From Halocafeteria seosinensis (taxonomy: Eukaryota; Sar; Bigyra; Bicosoecida), in NCBI GenBank assembly GCA_001687465.1, contig LVLI01000281.1:62001-126000 (forward strand): 64,000 nucleotides of DNA, given 5' to 3'. The notes beneath the pieces are model-generated. The model did no database searches. It was not told the DNA's origin and saw nothing but the letters and a program-made list of their open reading frames with translations. Position 1 is the first letter of the stretch, and each line of letters starts with the position of its first letter. Made by a program: the position numbers and the translations under genes. Of this stretch, positions 21,601-32,906 are shown one piece after another.

Positions 21601-23361
21601 CTCTGGCTTGAAAGAGACCCTTTCACTGCTAGAAATGCGTCAGATGTTCCTATCTCTCGTGATGAAGTGACTCTTGAACGTGCGGCTCGACAAGCATGTG
21701 AATGGCTTGGTGGCATGGCTAGCAGTACTGAACCCAGCGTAGGCGACGATGCGGAGCCGCCCACCGAGCACTCAGCTTTGTGCACCTTGTCACGCATAGT
21801 GAAGGCGCATTTAGAGAGCCAGCATGCTAAATATGGTGTCCTGTTTTTTTCATCTCTAGCGGCGTGTGCCTCTCGGATTGTCGAAAACGTTGGCACAGAC
21901 GTGGGTGACTCCTGCGGTATTGCTTCGTTTCTTCGTTCGGTCCTCGTTCCTGGGGTCGAAGTGAGGAATATGTACACCGGCACAACATCTCTCGGAGTCA
22001 CTGCGCCGATATCTTCACCATGGGAACAGTTTGAATATAGGAAAAATGGCTATATCCTGTCTACTCTACAGAGAGCGACGCGAGATAATTCTTTACCTTA
22101 TTGGATTGATACGATAGAGATAAAACGTCTCATCGGAAGAGGCGCTTCACCTACCGAAGACAATTTACGATCGGCACTTAGCAAGGGTATTGAAGAGCGA
22201 GTGGGACGCTATGTGGATACAGCAGAGCAATTGAAGCATGGCAAGCAAGCTATGTATATTCATCAGGATCTGCTGCACCCTTTCGTCATCAATCAGGGTA
22301 CTGTATCAACTAAGCCCGAGCGCCCAAAACAATTACGTGAGGTCGAACCTCTGCCTTCGTGGGCTAGTTCTTCGGCTAAGAGTCTACATTCATCTACAGC
22401 TGAAGAGGAGTACACCGATTTCTCTGATTTTGATTTCGAGAAATTACAGAAGTCCGTATATAAAACACCTCGTCTGCCAAGGTATTGCAGTCCGTTCGAA
22501 GATGGCCTGTTGGATTCTAGACTTGCGTTGGTTTTCGAGCAGTTCCTGAAACGGCGTGGCACCTCCATTCAGACGGAATGTACCAACAAAGAACTAGACG
22601 ATTATGTAAGAATAGGTTCAACTTTTGGAAACACTCAGTCTGAGTTTTCCTCATTATTTCAGAAATGGGGGCATCAAAGCAAAGAGAGAGTTGACAAAAG
22701 CCCTTTTTCAGATCTTGTTTGGCTAGCTAAAGTGGCAACATCGTATACCCCCGTTGTCTACGAGGAGAATTGGAGCACGAGCACGGTCAATCACAATCCG
22801 CACTTCGATTGCCGGAACCCTAAACCTTCCGCTGGATATACACCAAACGAACTCGTCCCCCGTGCAATGGTGGATGTGGCTAGCCAAGTGCTTGAGAGTG
22901 TTTCCAGTGCTGTTATTGCACGAGGCTTCGTAGATGGCGGCGCTCCGTTGGATCCTTCCAAAGTGGTGTCTATGCTGTTTCACTTAGCCCAAGGGTACCG
23001 GAGTTCCCATCAGGTGGAATCTCTTAAGAACACACATGTACCAGAGTTATGCGATATGGCCTTGCGTTGGCTGTTTGCCGAAGAAGTTGTGTCCTTATAT
23101 AGGGATGACAATCAGTTGTTGCAACAGACGGCTTCCCTTATAGAAGAAATTAAGGCAGTGTGTACGGGAGCTGAAACGCCCATGGCGATGAGAAAAGAGT
23201 ATGCCAGTAAGTTACAGAAAGATATCAAGCAAGCTTCGGATGCTCGTCTACGTACATCAGACTCCAATTTTTATCGACGGCTTGCTTTGAATACGGTTCC
23301 TGTTGAACAGCAGCGTTCTAATTCTTCCTCGTCTCAGTACAAAGACTCATATGGCTTCTGA
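18700..23361 (+). CDS. Large protein of unknown function, possibly organelle-targeted
   Basis: One uninterrupted frame of 1553 codons. The first 80 or so residues from the ATG at 18700 have many Arg/Lys and no Asp or Glu, as expected of a mitochondrial or plastid leader, but a later start or an upstream exon is possible. The body is predicted helical, with many leucine-rich amphipathic stretches (LLQRAMSYESMIPFVSASL; AYEFLSVISQSLSASF), and a polar middle section around residues 820-930. It recalls long helical-repeat organellar RNA factors, but I see no RAP domain or regular PPR/OPR repeat, so this is only a suggestion. No introns are needed, unlike most neighbours. Confidence 0.75.
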   Translation: MVHIRYQSLIHRKIMIKSRKCLPMSKTCGVWTNWVLGRWTYRRATRTTCSSLRLYTHATFSPGTQTQRCNTRKRSPKSSSKVLWKSIEHCSNEREVFALFNSTGKAAFTLPLIEYALRKVCHQLQGHSSTHVKDAICAAPEVREMLKTVRQCLGHTRKDGPTSAQMYASILQSAFVLGYPDEPLVQELGTRVSVFQQQLSIGTMSRLLQRAMSYESMIPFVSASLPQFIDRLADPSTGISGPQYLPATLFRMLALPNHYELRSLRRGNSSKHSPDKFFAELPALFEQGLQTLKDHQKEGHLSGWMVRPAFDRFTDIFNENDGLRFEESLGRKAYEFLSVISQSLSASFRDYREPVDPKMFTTVAFSFTRISDFLDSAKRNGMSLYASDIGSTVRQMDETILAARNRLSATSHRWVHLSRYADNEDVSKHLTPGSRYQAAEMSRKYAMYLANVTNAIFTPETVDKSAQTPRGSSLRLAIASALSECYWFNGPHSSWIPWVDAKNASAICDAITLLTDRRQRTTALYEICLAWPSQTQLRSPNILLKLRVANSLSTLAVKSLEGSPSSGYLAQQRDSAFCTYAGGVVTDDFVGKATEERRKLDIGLSGCYVDNRFIPVTDIPNIQNTWDADGIRPVVKEYLYGFQGTINMTVHRFLAALLKQIAASPPGELRKRVSANVLAETLDGLGGLYKDLSNALCENAPWVSSMHRVGRHAAVLASIVVHKLSAAFVQGKKGNLWAYSVSVTPDELCRLVDAVRANGLVDSPVVDLIRTLTVWKHHQLDMNETLSGIQAGSDVSHRWRLPHVRTYDSEFSSLSSDSVRDSGMRMRSHKITWYQTGEQLFQQQQDQLHKLPTPGSLVQGRPSKLSHYFTALSNTAPAVPASVKQTISLDPDTMGSQSSNAPADEIVSAGSNVRDAIDGSGNAALHRNRNIHLESLALSAESSSLLCRQTPRIASHLEACVAPSCCWLWLERDPFTARNASDVPISRDEVTLERAARQACEWLGGMASSTEPSVGDDAEPPTEHSALCTLSRIVKAHLESQHAKYGVLFFSSLAACASRIVENVGTDVGDSCGIASFLRSVLVPGVEVRNMYTGTTSLGVTAPISSPWEQFEYRKNGYILSTLQRATRDNSLPYWIDTIEIKRLIGRGASPTEDNLRSALSKGIEERVGRYVDTAEQLKHGKQAMYIHQDLLHPFVINQGTVSTKPERPKQLREVEPLPSWASSSAKSLHSSTAEEEYTDFSDFDFEKLQKSVYKTPRLPRYCSPFEDGLLDSRLALVFEQFLKRRGTSIQTECTNKELDDYVRIGSTFGNTQSEFSSLFQKWGHQSKERVDKSPFSDLVWLAKVATSYTPVVYEENWSTSTVNHNPHFDCRNPKPSAGYTPNELVPRAMVDVASQVLESVSSAVIARGFVDGGAPLDPSKVVSMLFHLAQGYRSSHQVESLKNTHVPELCDMALRWLFAEEVVSLYRDDNQLLQQTASLIEEIKAVCTGAETPMAMRKEYASKLQKDIKQASDARLRTSDSNFYRRLALNTVPVEQQRSNSSSSQYKDSYGF

Positions 23362-23663
23362 AGCCGCGTTGTAGCAATTAATAAACTGCGTCTGGAATTG
23401 AATAGCGCTTTATGCATGACACGTCACGTGCATCCCAGCCCTGGATAGTGTCGTCATTTCACAACTTGGTGGTGCGGTACTGGTGCCTGGTTCATTAGCT
23501 TGTCGTTTCGTCGCTGGTGACTCAGGAACTTGCTCTGATCACGGTATAACCAGTATCGAATTCTACGTCGGATTGTTACTAATAGATTTTTAGATTATTA
23601 TTATTTTTTTATTTTTATTTTTTTCTGGTGCTAGTAGTTGCATAACATAGTAATACTGAAAAC
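23362..23663. other. Intergenic with T-rich stretch
   Basis: About 300 bp before the ferrochelatase start. Positions about 23583-23630 are strongly A/T-rich with long T runs. No gene. Confidence 0.5.
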
Positions 23664-24991
23664 ATGTTGCGAAGGTTCGTGGTGGATGTACCCCGACATG
23701 TCGGTGTGAGAACGCTGTCCACGCCCTCAGCTCCCAGGACAGGGATCGTGATGCTCAATATGGGCGGACCAGGTTCCTTGGATGGACCCCGCGATGGTGT
23801 GCATGCATTTTTGCACCGGCTATTCACGGACAATGAGATCATTCCATTGGGACCTTTCCAAAACTACCTGGTGCGTCATTAGATGTCATGTTGTGTGGAA
23901 TCAACCAAACCCACGCAAAGCGGTGTCGCGCAGGGTCCCCTCATTGCACGACGTCGAGCGCCCAAGGTAAAAGAGCAGTACAAGGAGATCGGGGGTAAGT
24001 CCCCCATTGGCTACTGGACGGACCTTCAAGGGCAGGAAATGTGCAAGAAACTCGACCGAATGTCCCCTGACGTAAGTGGCTTTCGGGCGACTATAAGGAG
24101 GCGTATCAACAGAAAGGTTTTTGTATCATTGTCTGCTACACTTCCTGACCGCAGACTGCCCCTCATAAACACTATGTTGCGTTCAGGTACGCCCCACCGC
24201 TTTCGGAGGATGCGCTGATGCAAATGAAAGAGGATGGAGTGGAACGAGCGATTGCATTCTCACAATACCCCCAGTACTCTTGCACCACCACGGGAAGTAG
24301 TCTGAATCATTTATGGAGAGAAGTGGAACGATTGGGTTTAGAGAACCAATTTAAATGGAGTGTGATTGATCGATGGCCAACACAGCCGCAATTCATTCAA
24401 GCGGTCGGAAAGCGCATTATGATGGCTCTGCAAAAAATACCTGACGAAGAATTAGAACACACAATAATCCTGTTCACGGCGCACTCGCTGCCGGTAAAAG
24501 TGCTTGAGAAAGGCGACCATTACGCCGCCGAAGTAGCTGGAACAGTACAGAGGGTAATGGATCATCTGAGGGAAACGGAATTTCAGTCACGAGCGGGCCC
24601 GCGTCATCTGCTCTCTTGGCAGAGTAAAGTAGGACCGCTGCCGTGGCTGTCTCCGAGTACTGGAGACATGGTAAAGAAATTGGGAAACTATGGTCACAAA
24701 AATGTGGTCGCTGTTCCAATTGCGTTTACCTCAGATCACATAGAAACTCTTTACGAAATTGCTATAGAGTACGCGGAAGATGCACATAAAGCAGGAATCG
24801 AGCAATTTCTTCAGGCCCCAGCTTTGAACGACGAAGAACTTTTCACGGATGCCCAGGCCAATTTAGTGAAGACTCACCTGGAGCGAGGCGACCTTGCTTC
24901 TACACAGTATGCGCTACGGTGCCCCACATGTACAAACGACCGCTGTAGGACCATCGTCAACCCCTTCAAATCAGGTTACCAGCGACTATAA
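23664..24991 (+). CDS. FECH: Ferrochelatase, [2Fe-2S] mitochondrial type
   Basis: Exons 23664-23870, 23934-24071 and 24155-24991 (introns 63 and 83 nt, phase 0) give 393 aa. It inserts Fe2+ into protoporphyrin IX, the last step of haem synthesis. The N-terminal 25 residues are Arg-rich without acids (MLRRFVVDVPRHVGVR), a likely mitochondrial leader. Family blocks: GIVMLNMGGPGSLDG, IGGKSPIGYWT, QYPQYSCTTTGSSLN, KWSVIDRWPT, catalytic His in LFTAHSLP, and SDHIETLYEIAIEY. Cys158 and the C-terminal Cys371, Cys374 and Cys379 (CPTCTNDRC) match the four ligands of the [2Fe-2S] cluster in animal and some fungal enzymes, including the CX2CX4C spacing. No chlorophyll-binding-like tail of plastid ferrochelatase is present. 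The first donor is GTGCGT. Confidence 0.95.
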
Positions 24992-25099
24992 TGTATCTAC
25001 AAACAAATACTTTGTGTACCAGTGTTTCCATTGGTTGATGTCCAGGATACGTTCTTCGCCTATCGTCTATGTTCCTTATCTCTAGTTCGGAGCGTCCTA

Positions 25100-28000
25100 T
25101 CAAGGATTAACTTCATACTCCTGTCTTCCCCTTTGCTTTTCTTCCCACTGTTGGCCTTCCCTCGTAGCGATCTTTGCCACTTCTTCGTGAGCTTCTTTCG
25201 TATGATTGTATCCAAGCGAAGCTTGCCGGAGAACCTCTGCTACCTCTGTATCTAAATGGACCCAGTTCTCCTTAAATAAGGGACCTGATATGATGCGCCG
25301 AGCCATATCTAACTTTGGCTCTTTATGCAGGGGGTTATTACAGAGGTCGATAGTTTTTGCCCGAGCCTTACTTTCATCACTGCACCAAGTTTCGCACCAT
25401 AGCCACTCTTCTGGGAGACTAAAAATTGGCACAGCGTGTTGCGCATAGTTCGGTAAGTCCTGATCCAAATTGGACAAGCTGTTAGGATCACGTGCAAGCG
25501 AATCATATATCCCGCGTAGTTTATCTCCTACAGCAGCTTTTCTGAATTTAACGAGGTCTACAACATAAAGAGCCGAAATATGGTAAGGCCGACCTTGCAA
25601 ATGATCTTTCCAATAACCTTGTCGCCAAAACTGGAAACCTAATGTTTCCTCCCGAGAAGTGCAAAATGGAGTATAAGCATATGGAGCTCCTCGCAAGTCC
25701 ATATCCCACAGCTCGGAAAGATCAGCCCGCACTACTTGATCCGCGTCTACAGTGATGACGCGTTTTACTCCAAGGGGAAAGAGGACATCCAAGAATAATA
25801 TTTTGTATCCCCATATGATTCTCTGCTTCTCAGTTTCTTGATGCAGCCAATTTGGCCATTTGTAGGTCACAAACCCTACCTCAAAGTTATATCTCTGGGC
25901 AATATAACCGATGGTGTGCTTGAAATGCTGGGATAGGAAGTTCTCTACGAGCCAGAACTTAACTGGGCGACTCGCTCTTTTCACAACAGACAACATCATG
26001 ATGCGCAGAAATCTTTCATACAGGTGGCCACTCGCAAGAGAAAAGACGTGGATTCTTTCATCTGCATCTGCGTTTGACAGGCTTCCAGAAAACATACTGC
26101 TGACTTGGCTCCACAACGAGCCATCCCCTTCATCTTTGGTGCCAGAGGGGCCCTCGATAGAATCCAACAACTTATCCTTTTCCCTTCCTGGGCGTCTACG
26201 AACGCGCAATTGCTTAATTGGACCCGTAAAGTCTCGTAAAGCAACAGGAAGTTTATCTACTACGGCTTCTTCCTTCCCCTCCTCTTCTTCCTCGTATGCC
26301 CACGGTCTCCGTCTCCCAATAAACTGAAGCCGATCGTCCTGATCGTCGCCCCCTAGAGAAGGTCCAGTTGATACCTGCTGCACTATCTCATATAGGTCAC
26401 TAGCTCGTCCTTGCGCTAGCGCTATTTCCCATAAACCAGGATTCGCTTTCAGTTGGAAGTACCCGAGGTTTTGCATGACCAATGTGTCACTGTAGTATAC
26501 ATCTACGGTATTGTTGGGCTCAGCAGAAATGTTTTTTCCCTCCAAAGGGTTACGAAGGATTAGTTGCAAGCCATTAGGTGGCTGGTGGAGGGTAGAGTCA
26601 TCGCACTGTCCTGCCAATAAAAGGTTGTTGAGACTATAACGTATCTCAATATGTTCGGAAGCTCCATCGCTTTGTTGTCCCAGTCGAAGATTATCGAGAT
26701 CGTAATTGTACGTGGCTGAGGATTCTTGTACGTTCCACGGCTCAGGTGTGTACACTTTTGTCGTAAGTGTCACAGGTGAGCCGGGCAGGTGCGTAAACAT
26801 AGCATGATCAGCGGTAACTTCTTTTAATCCACGATTATCTTTTCCGCCTTTCACCATATAGTACTGACTTCCAGGGGCAACAAACCGGAAGAATGACATA
26901 AGAGGGTTCTCCTTGTAACTAGTCCCCGGGTTGTAGTACAAACGGACCGTGGCTCCCAACTGGTCACGTAGTGTAAGTAGGAGTGGAGCAACCCTCTGTG
27001 CCGCATCGGATACAGGATCGAGAATAGCAACTACATCAATACCTGAAACAGATACTTTTGAGGGAGCTGAACTGAGCATTGTGTGCTGAGATTTTAGCCG
27101 GTTTTCTGGAAGTGTGCGTCTTTCATCCATGGCAGTATATTTCCCCAAAATTGACGAAGCCACAGCGACAACGTTATTCACAAAACCAGTCGTAACTTCT
27201 GAACGCGAGACACTCTTGCTAAAGCCACTGAAGTTCCTAGATGACTCCGACTCCACGTCTGGCAACACAATAGTGGAGTTTTGCACGACTGCAAGCACTT
27301 TTGCGCCCCGAGTAACCTTTTCATGCACACACAGTGTGGCGAAGTCCGCTGAGTCCCACGACTCAGTACCTGTAAAGAAAATCACCCTCCCGTTAGCGGC
27401 TGCGACCCGTTTCCTATCAGGGCCAGAAGAAGGGAACGAGGCTTCCAACACACTGGTGAATGACTTGGTAAACTGATACAATTGATAGTCATAAGGAAGC
27501 TCTTTTCCCTGCTGAAACAGCTTGGTTAATTCTTGGACCTTCTTATATGCATCTGGGTCCAAACGGGACTTTACTGTACTGGATATGTCAGGCAAGAGGT
27601 AGTCTACACAATCTGGGGCGCAACTTTCATCACTCTCATCCAATTCCTTCACCAAAGGAATGATATAAACCTCCAATATTTCAGCAAAAGTCCCTAGATT
27701 GTCTGACTCGTGAGTCGCCAAGAGGTGGAACAAGTTGAACACAAACTTACAAAGTCGATCATGGTGACTGTCGGTACTAAACTCGCTTTTGTTAGGCACT
27801 AATGTTATCCGCACGTCTTGACTAATGTCAAGGGTAGATAGTTCACCAAATCGAGACGAATCGGTGTCGTCCGTATCTTCGTTTTCGCGAGAGGGGAGAA
27901 GTACTCGCAACGCTTCCACGACCTGGTTCAATCCTACGACGGTGCCAAAATCGTCAAAGAGAAAGAGAGATACGGACCGAAGTGACGCGGATGATCCAGG

Positions 28001-30756
28001 AGCACTATACCAGGACAAACCGTTCTGCTGAGCAGACTTAAACAAGGGGGACGATTCCTCAGCACCAAGCTCTAAGAACCATTCTTTTCCGTGCAGTATC
28101 TCTTCGTGGTAATGATCGATCTTGGCCCCGGACGACAATATCGCGCCAAGCACCGTCTGCTTGCTCTCCTTAAGTAGTTTCTCACTCAGTACGTTTTCCC
28201 GAACAAGAGACTGAAGCAAAGACAGTTCTTCCGAAATCAAGTGCATGAGTCCTTGCTGGACATCTATGCCCTTTTCTACCCTTCCATTCATAATGGTAGA
28301 GGGACATGGTAGACCCTTTTGCTTGACCCAATCATCAATTCTTCTTACGTAGCCTTCCCATTCTCCATCCGAATCTCTGAGTACTTCTTCGGCTTCCTCC
28401 TCAAACTCGTCGGAGTCCCATGCCCCGGTAACAGATGCAGCCGCCTCAGCATAAGCTTCTTTCGCAACATTGAGAGGGACACCTGAACTCATGGCAATTC
28501 TTTCCATCTCCTCACGAGAATATTTGCCACTCATTGCCATTTGTCTCATAGACCGTTGAAGTTGTGTACTCCACTGGGAAAATAGCTGCTGTAAAAATGC
28601 TTGGCCAGCAGAAACTGAATGGGTTTTCTTGATAGCCAGGAAGAGCTTCGAGAGCTGCTTCCCTGTTGCATCCTCTGGTTTCCTCTCCTCGGTTATGTCC
28701 CCGCAAGACGATGTGAAGACAAGTCCTATACGAACTGGTAAGGAGGCTTGTACAAGCTGAAAAGCAGAGGCTAACGCTTGCATGGACGCTGGCCGGCTGA
28801 GATCCATAACGAATACGGCTGTATATATATTTCGCCGTATCGCATGGAGCTGAAAGGTAGGCTTTGTCAGTCCGTTAATACTTGTAGGCCAAGCCCGGTA
28901 TCTAGCGTCCTTTTCGACGTTGTTGAGGAAACTTATGACTCCTGTCGCTCCACGCCGGAAGTCTAGGCGAACAACGTCGGTCCCCATTGCTAGAGCACTT
29001 GCATCACTGTCATCTGCTACTTCATCACCCTCCTCCAGCGCAGAATCTTCTTTCCCGGCCACCCGTTGTAACGTTTGTACAGTTCCAAATGATAGAGGAA
29101 GACTGTACAATTGTGACAAAACTGAAGCTTCCTTCTGAAGATCTCGCATTAGCGTGAATAGGTTAAAGCGGATGGAGGTAGCATCTACGGTTCTACCGTT
29201 GACTAGGATAACATTTTGGCCAGGGGCCACGAAGTTTTGGTTCCAGTAGGCTTCGCGACGAAGTTGGGTCGGAACTTTAACCCTGAGTAAGCGCTCTGCG
29301 ATCAGCGGAAAGTTCCCTGTAACACGCTGGAGCATTAACAAGGGATCTGTGAGAGCAGGATCTTCTAATTCCTCCTCAGAAAGGCTTTTGTCATCTACTG
29401 AGGCCATCAGATGAGCCGCTGTCTGAAGTCCGATGTCTTTCCACTTTGCAAGCTTTTGTTCATCCGAATCTTCTTCCGTCTTTGTGGAATCCTTTTTCGC
29501 GGGGCGAAGAGCATTCAACTTCTCGATGTAAAACCCATCGCCAATCCATTCACGAGGAGTTCCTGAGCGTCCCATATTGGCATTCTCTGTGACAACTTCA
29601 TCACCCGTGTTATTGAGCTGTTTATCGTCCATGGCTTTGTACTCCAAATTCTTGATGTCTAACCCTACACCATACCCAGAGAGCCATAGCGATTCCTGTT
29701 TGAGATCATTCAAGTACACCTTACGGGCTTCATCGGTTACCTCTGCGGGACCAGCTGCTTCCCCTGCGGTATGTCGAAGAGCAAGTTGGAAGCCAGTTCC
29801 GTCCTCAAGTTGTTCAGCCACTTCCAGCACCTGTCTGTAAAAAGAATGAAAGTTTTCGGTACCAAGAGTACCATAAAGAAATACGGTAACTAATTGTTGG
29901 CTCGTTGGATCATCTGCTCGTTTAAGCACCTGTGTATGGTCGGCTTCTGTGATCTCTAAGACAGTTTGCGCTTGACCTTGCAAAGCGCTGGTCTTCTCGC
30001 CACCGACAGACTCGATGTTCTGTCTGGTTATCTCTGCAAGGCTGCAGATAGTAGAATAGTGAGAGTTTCCCTCCGCAACATCCTTCCGAAGGACGAGCCA
30101 TGTTTCAACAGGTAGAGGGCATTCTCTGGGAGATGCCAGTGTTACCTGTATCCACCACGTAGTATGTCTGTGTGCTATAAGTAGAACCCAAAACAGAGGC
30201 AGACGTACCTGTCGATGTACCTCGACTGCAGCCGAGTAGGCTCTTGTATCCAAGGCGGTTCTCAGCACCTGCCATCATGCATTCCCAAAGTTGTTTTGTA
30301 TGAAAAAGAGGAAAGCATTCCAACTAACTTACCCTTCTGGTAAGGCCTCCAGTCACTTCATTGGCGCAAGTCTCCGCGGTAAGAAGCAAGTCCCGTTTGT
30401 CCTTGGACGGAGACGAACCTCGTTGACGATTAATACAATCGACAAAGGTCCAGAACAATCTCGGATTCTCATCCGCTATAAATTCACTGCACCCCATCAA
30501 ATGTATCTGTCAGTGCATCCATAGTAGAACAAAGTGTACGATATACCTACCTGGCTTCGGCAATCAGTCCATATCCTTTCCCCAGCGTGGGCCATTGCGC
30601 TTGGACTCTGACATTCATGGAATGTCCAATTTGAGGGCCTTCCTTCTCGGTCTCCGCGGCTGATACTGACAGAATGCTCCATAGTATCACCAGGAAGAGA
30701 CAAAGACTCCTAGTAATTGTTGTGTTGTTCTTGTACGCTGCCGCCATACGCATCAT
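25100..30756 (-). CDS. UGGT: UDP-glucose:glycoprotein glucosyltransferase
   Basis: Exons (minus) 30756-30551, 30486-30333, 30268-30209, 30145-25100 give 1821 aa, longer than the usual 1500-1600. The N-terminus has a signal peptide (SLCLFLVILWSILSVSAA). The following WPTLGKGYGLIAEASEF block is the family's start of the folding-sensor part, which then covers thioredoxin-like and beta domains to about 1490. The GT24 catalytic domain is at about 1500-1790: HVFSLASGHLYERFLRIM, KFWLVENFLS, DxD motif in ITVDADQVVRADL, PYAYTPFC, and SNLDQDLPNY. It acts in the ER lumen, reglucosylating misfolded glycoproteins for calnexin/calreticulin. The C-terminus is ...QEYEVNP, not a classic HDEL/KDEL. The intron 30146-30208 is 63 nt and stop-free in frame, so it could be misread as coding. 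Confidence 0.95.
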
Positions 30757-31388
30757 TCATTCACTCACTCACTCACTCCATAAAGGGACTAACTACAATT
30801 GGAGTGTGTGTATGCAGGATAAATGCATGCATGTATTTGTGGTCTACGGTTGCTCACAACAACAATACCAGGGGTATCCGAGTGTGGAACTGGAATGGGG
30901 TTTGTGTGAAGTGGGCTGGGTATACGTGTGGGAAGCGAAGCCAGACTACAGCGTGCATTTAGCCACAACCGGCGGGGCTGTGTACTAGCCTGTGGTTAGG
31001 TAAATGAGGCTGTTCGCCGAGAGTCTTCGTGAAGAAGTTGCCCAGCGATTGGATATTTCTATCAGAGCCGTGAGCTGGAAGAGATGCTGTCGTTTGAATT
31101 GGATCTACTAATACAAGATTTGGTAAATTGGTCAGCAGCTACAACGCAAAACAAGTTAAGGACAAACCGGTTTGACGAACTTTATTGCGCAAGGCATAGT
31201 TTTTTCTGCTAGAGGCAGATTCCGATACACTTGATGAGGAGGGCTTTCTCCTGCTGGGGGTGGCTTTACTTCGTGACTTGCTGACCTGCGGCCTTCATCA
31301 CCACCCCGTGCGGTAGCTCCGGTGGTCCATTGAAAATTGTTCTCCTGCAATACAATATCTTTACCAGAATTTCCTAATACCTGTCTAC
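30757..31388. other. Intergenic, no firm gene
   Basis: Upstream of UGGT. A TCAC tetranucleotide run lies at about 30761-30780. A 78-codon minus-strand frame at 31156-31392 begins with an ATG overlapping the stop of the SAP-domain remnant; it resembles nothing and may be decayed 3' sequence. Confidence 0.4.
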
Positions 31389-32906
31389 TCATGAGGATGA
31401 GCTGGAAGTATAGGCATCCTGCGCAGAAGATTCAAGTAAAGTAGGCTTCAGCGACTCTTCACCTTTTGTATCGGCCTTTCCTCGCCGTCGTAACACCTCT
31501 CTTAACTCTGGTACTGTCATCTTGTCGGCCTTCGAAAAAGTTGCATGTTGTTCATCGTTGAGCAGACATCCTTTCACCTTTTCTACGAGTTCCGCTTTGC
31601 GTTTACCTACCAATTCAAGCTCCCCTCCCGACCTCGTTAAAATGCTTCCAGATCAACTACCCGCGCGGTATCAACATTATCCCAAGTCATGCCCTCAGGC
31701 ACCTTTCGTGCTCTCTTCGGATTTTTCTCTGTATTGGTCGTTCGTCCTCTCTTTGCATCTTTGCCTGTTTTAACCACGTGCAGAGGTGGTAGCGTTGACC
31801 ACAACGGGGATGCCATGTCCATGTCATGCATAAGCCCCATTGAAGCATCCTCAGCATGTACTGGTTCCTTAGACTCACGGAACCCTTCGCACCCATTAAG
31901 ACTTACGGGAATAATTAGATGGTCACCATGGGCATGCTCAAGCGCTGCGGCATATGTCTCCTCGCGGATATTCAAAGCGAAAACAAGGCTAATACAGTTA
32001 CTGAACGTAGGACCATACATTTTCAAGTTCGTATCTTCTCAAATTCTTTAAATTCAAGTGACAGCTCGTTCTCGCTCACCTCCGCACCGGCAATTATTTT
32101 ATCCCTTGTCTTCTTCTTTAGCTATTGGAAGCGATTCTGAGTTCCGCATTCTCATTGGTGCTAGAAAGACTCCTCTTGATCTCTACCTCTCTTTCGCCGA
32201 ATGGCCCCGCACAAGTCGCTTTCTAAATCTTTCGGCAACGAGTGATCAATGACTGGGTCGTACGGATCACTGTTCTGCTTAAAAATACACTGCTTTAAGC
32301 CTTTGTAGTTTACCTGCTCCTGCTTCGTCGCATCGCCATTAGCCTTAATGCACTGGTCTATTCAGGCAAGACATGGCGATAGGGCATGCCACATACTAAT
32401 TGTCTCGTCTGGCAAAACACAGGTATTCCATAGTACGAACCGTTGTTCCGACGCTTGTCCCAAACTAGTTGCGTCAAGAAACTGATTATTTTTGAAACCA
32501 TTCCAAAAAATTTCATTGGGGGGTTTTCGAAGACACGGGTTGTCTTGCTCGAGAAGTCTTTTCCAACATCCAAGATAGTGTCCTTCGAAAGTGGTTCGGA
32601 GTCCCTTATGAATCCATCACTATATACAGGAAATGCGGATGTTACGACGAGAAGGTCTTGCATCTTCTGGGCTAGCTTGTCCTTTTTCAGACTTCACCAT
32701 ACAACGAGAAACAGTTCGGTCATTGTAGCCTCTTTGGAAGCAACTGTATCGACTCTCAACTCTCTCAAGGATTCAAATGCTGTCTCGATCCTGCGTATAA
32801 CCGTATACTTCGCAGATTTGACAGTCCATTCAACACTCTCTAAAAGACACTCTTTAATGTTGGTGTCACGAATTGGGATACGCTCTTGTTGCAGACCAGG
32901 TAGCAT
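31389..32906 (-). pseudogene. Decayed Ku70-like gene with SAP domain
   Basis: Several minus-strand frames, each open for only 60-130 codons, line up in an order that suggests Ku70. A block reading LTQLVWDKRRNNGSYYGIPV is placed like the Ku core R..N.P..V..L segment. It is followed by NYKGLKQCIFKQ and DPYDPVIDHSLPKDLE, like the Ku arm D...D.TLP. Then comes a Lys-rich linker and a SAP-like motif, ARVVDLEAF + LTRSGGELELVGKRKAELVEK. The two halves of the SAP motif are in different frames with a stop (TAA, about 31640) between them and no room for an intron, so I read this as a lesion. A vWA domain is not recognisable. Ku70 binds DNA ends in non-homologous end joining. The SAP part is moderate, Ku70 identity tentative. 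Confidence 0.4.

Noticed and set aside
21387-22001. 204-codon minus-strand open frame
   Set aside because: It is antisense to the long 18700-23361 coding frame, low in conserved pattern and Ser/Thr/Arg-biased, as expected for a shadow frame.
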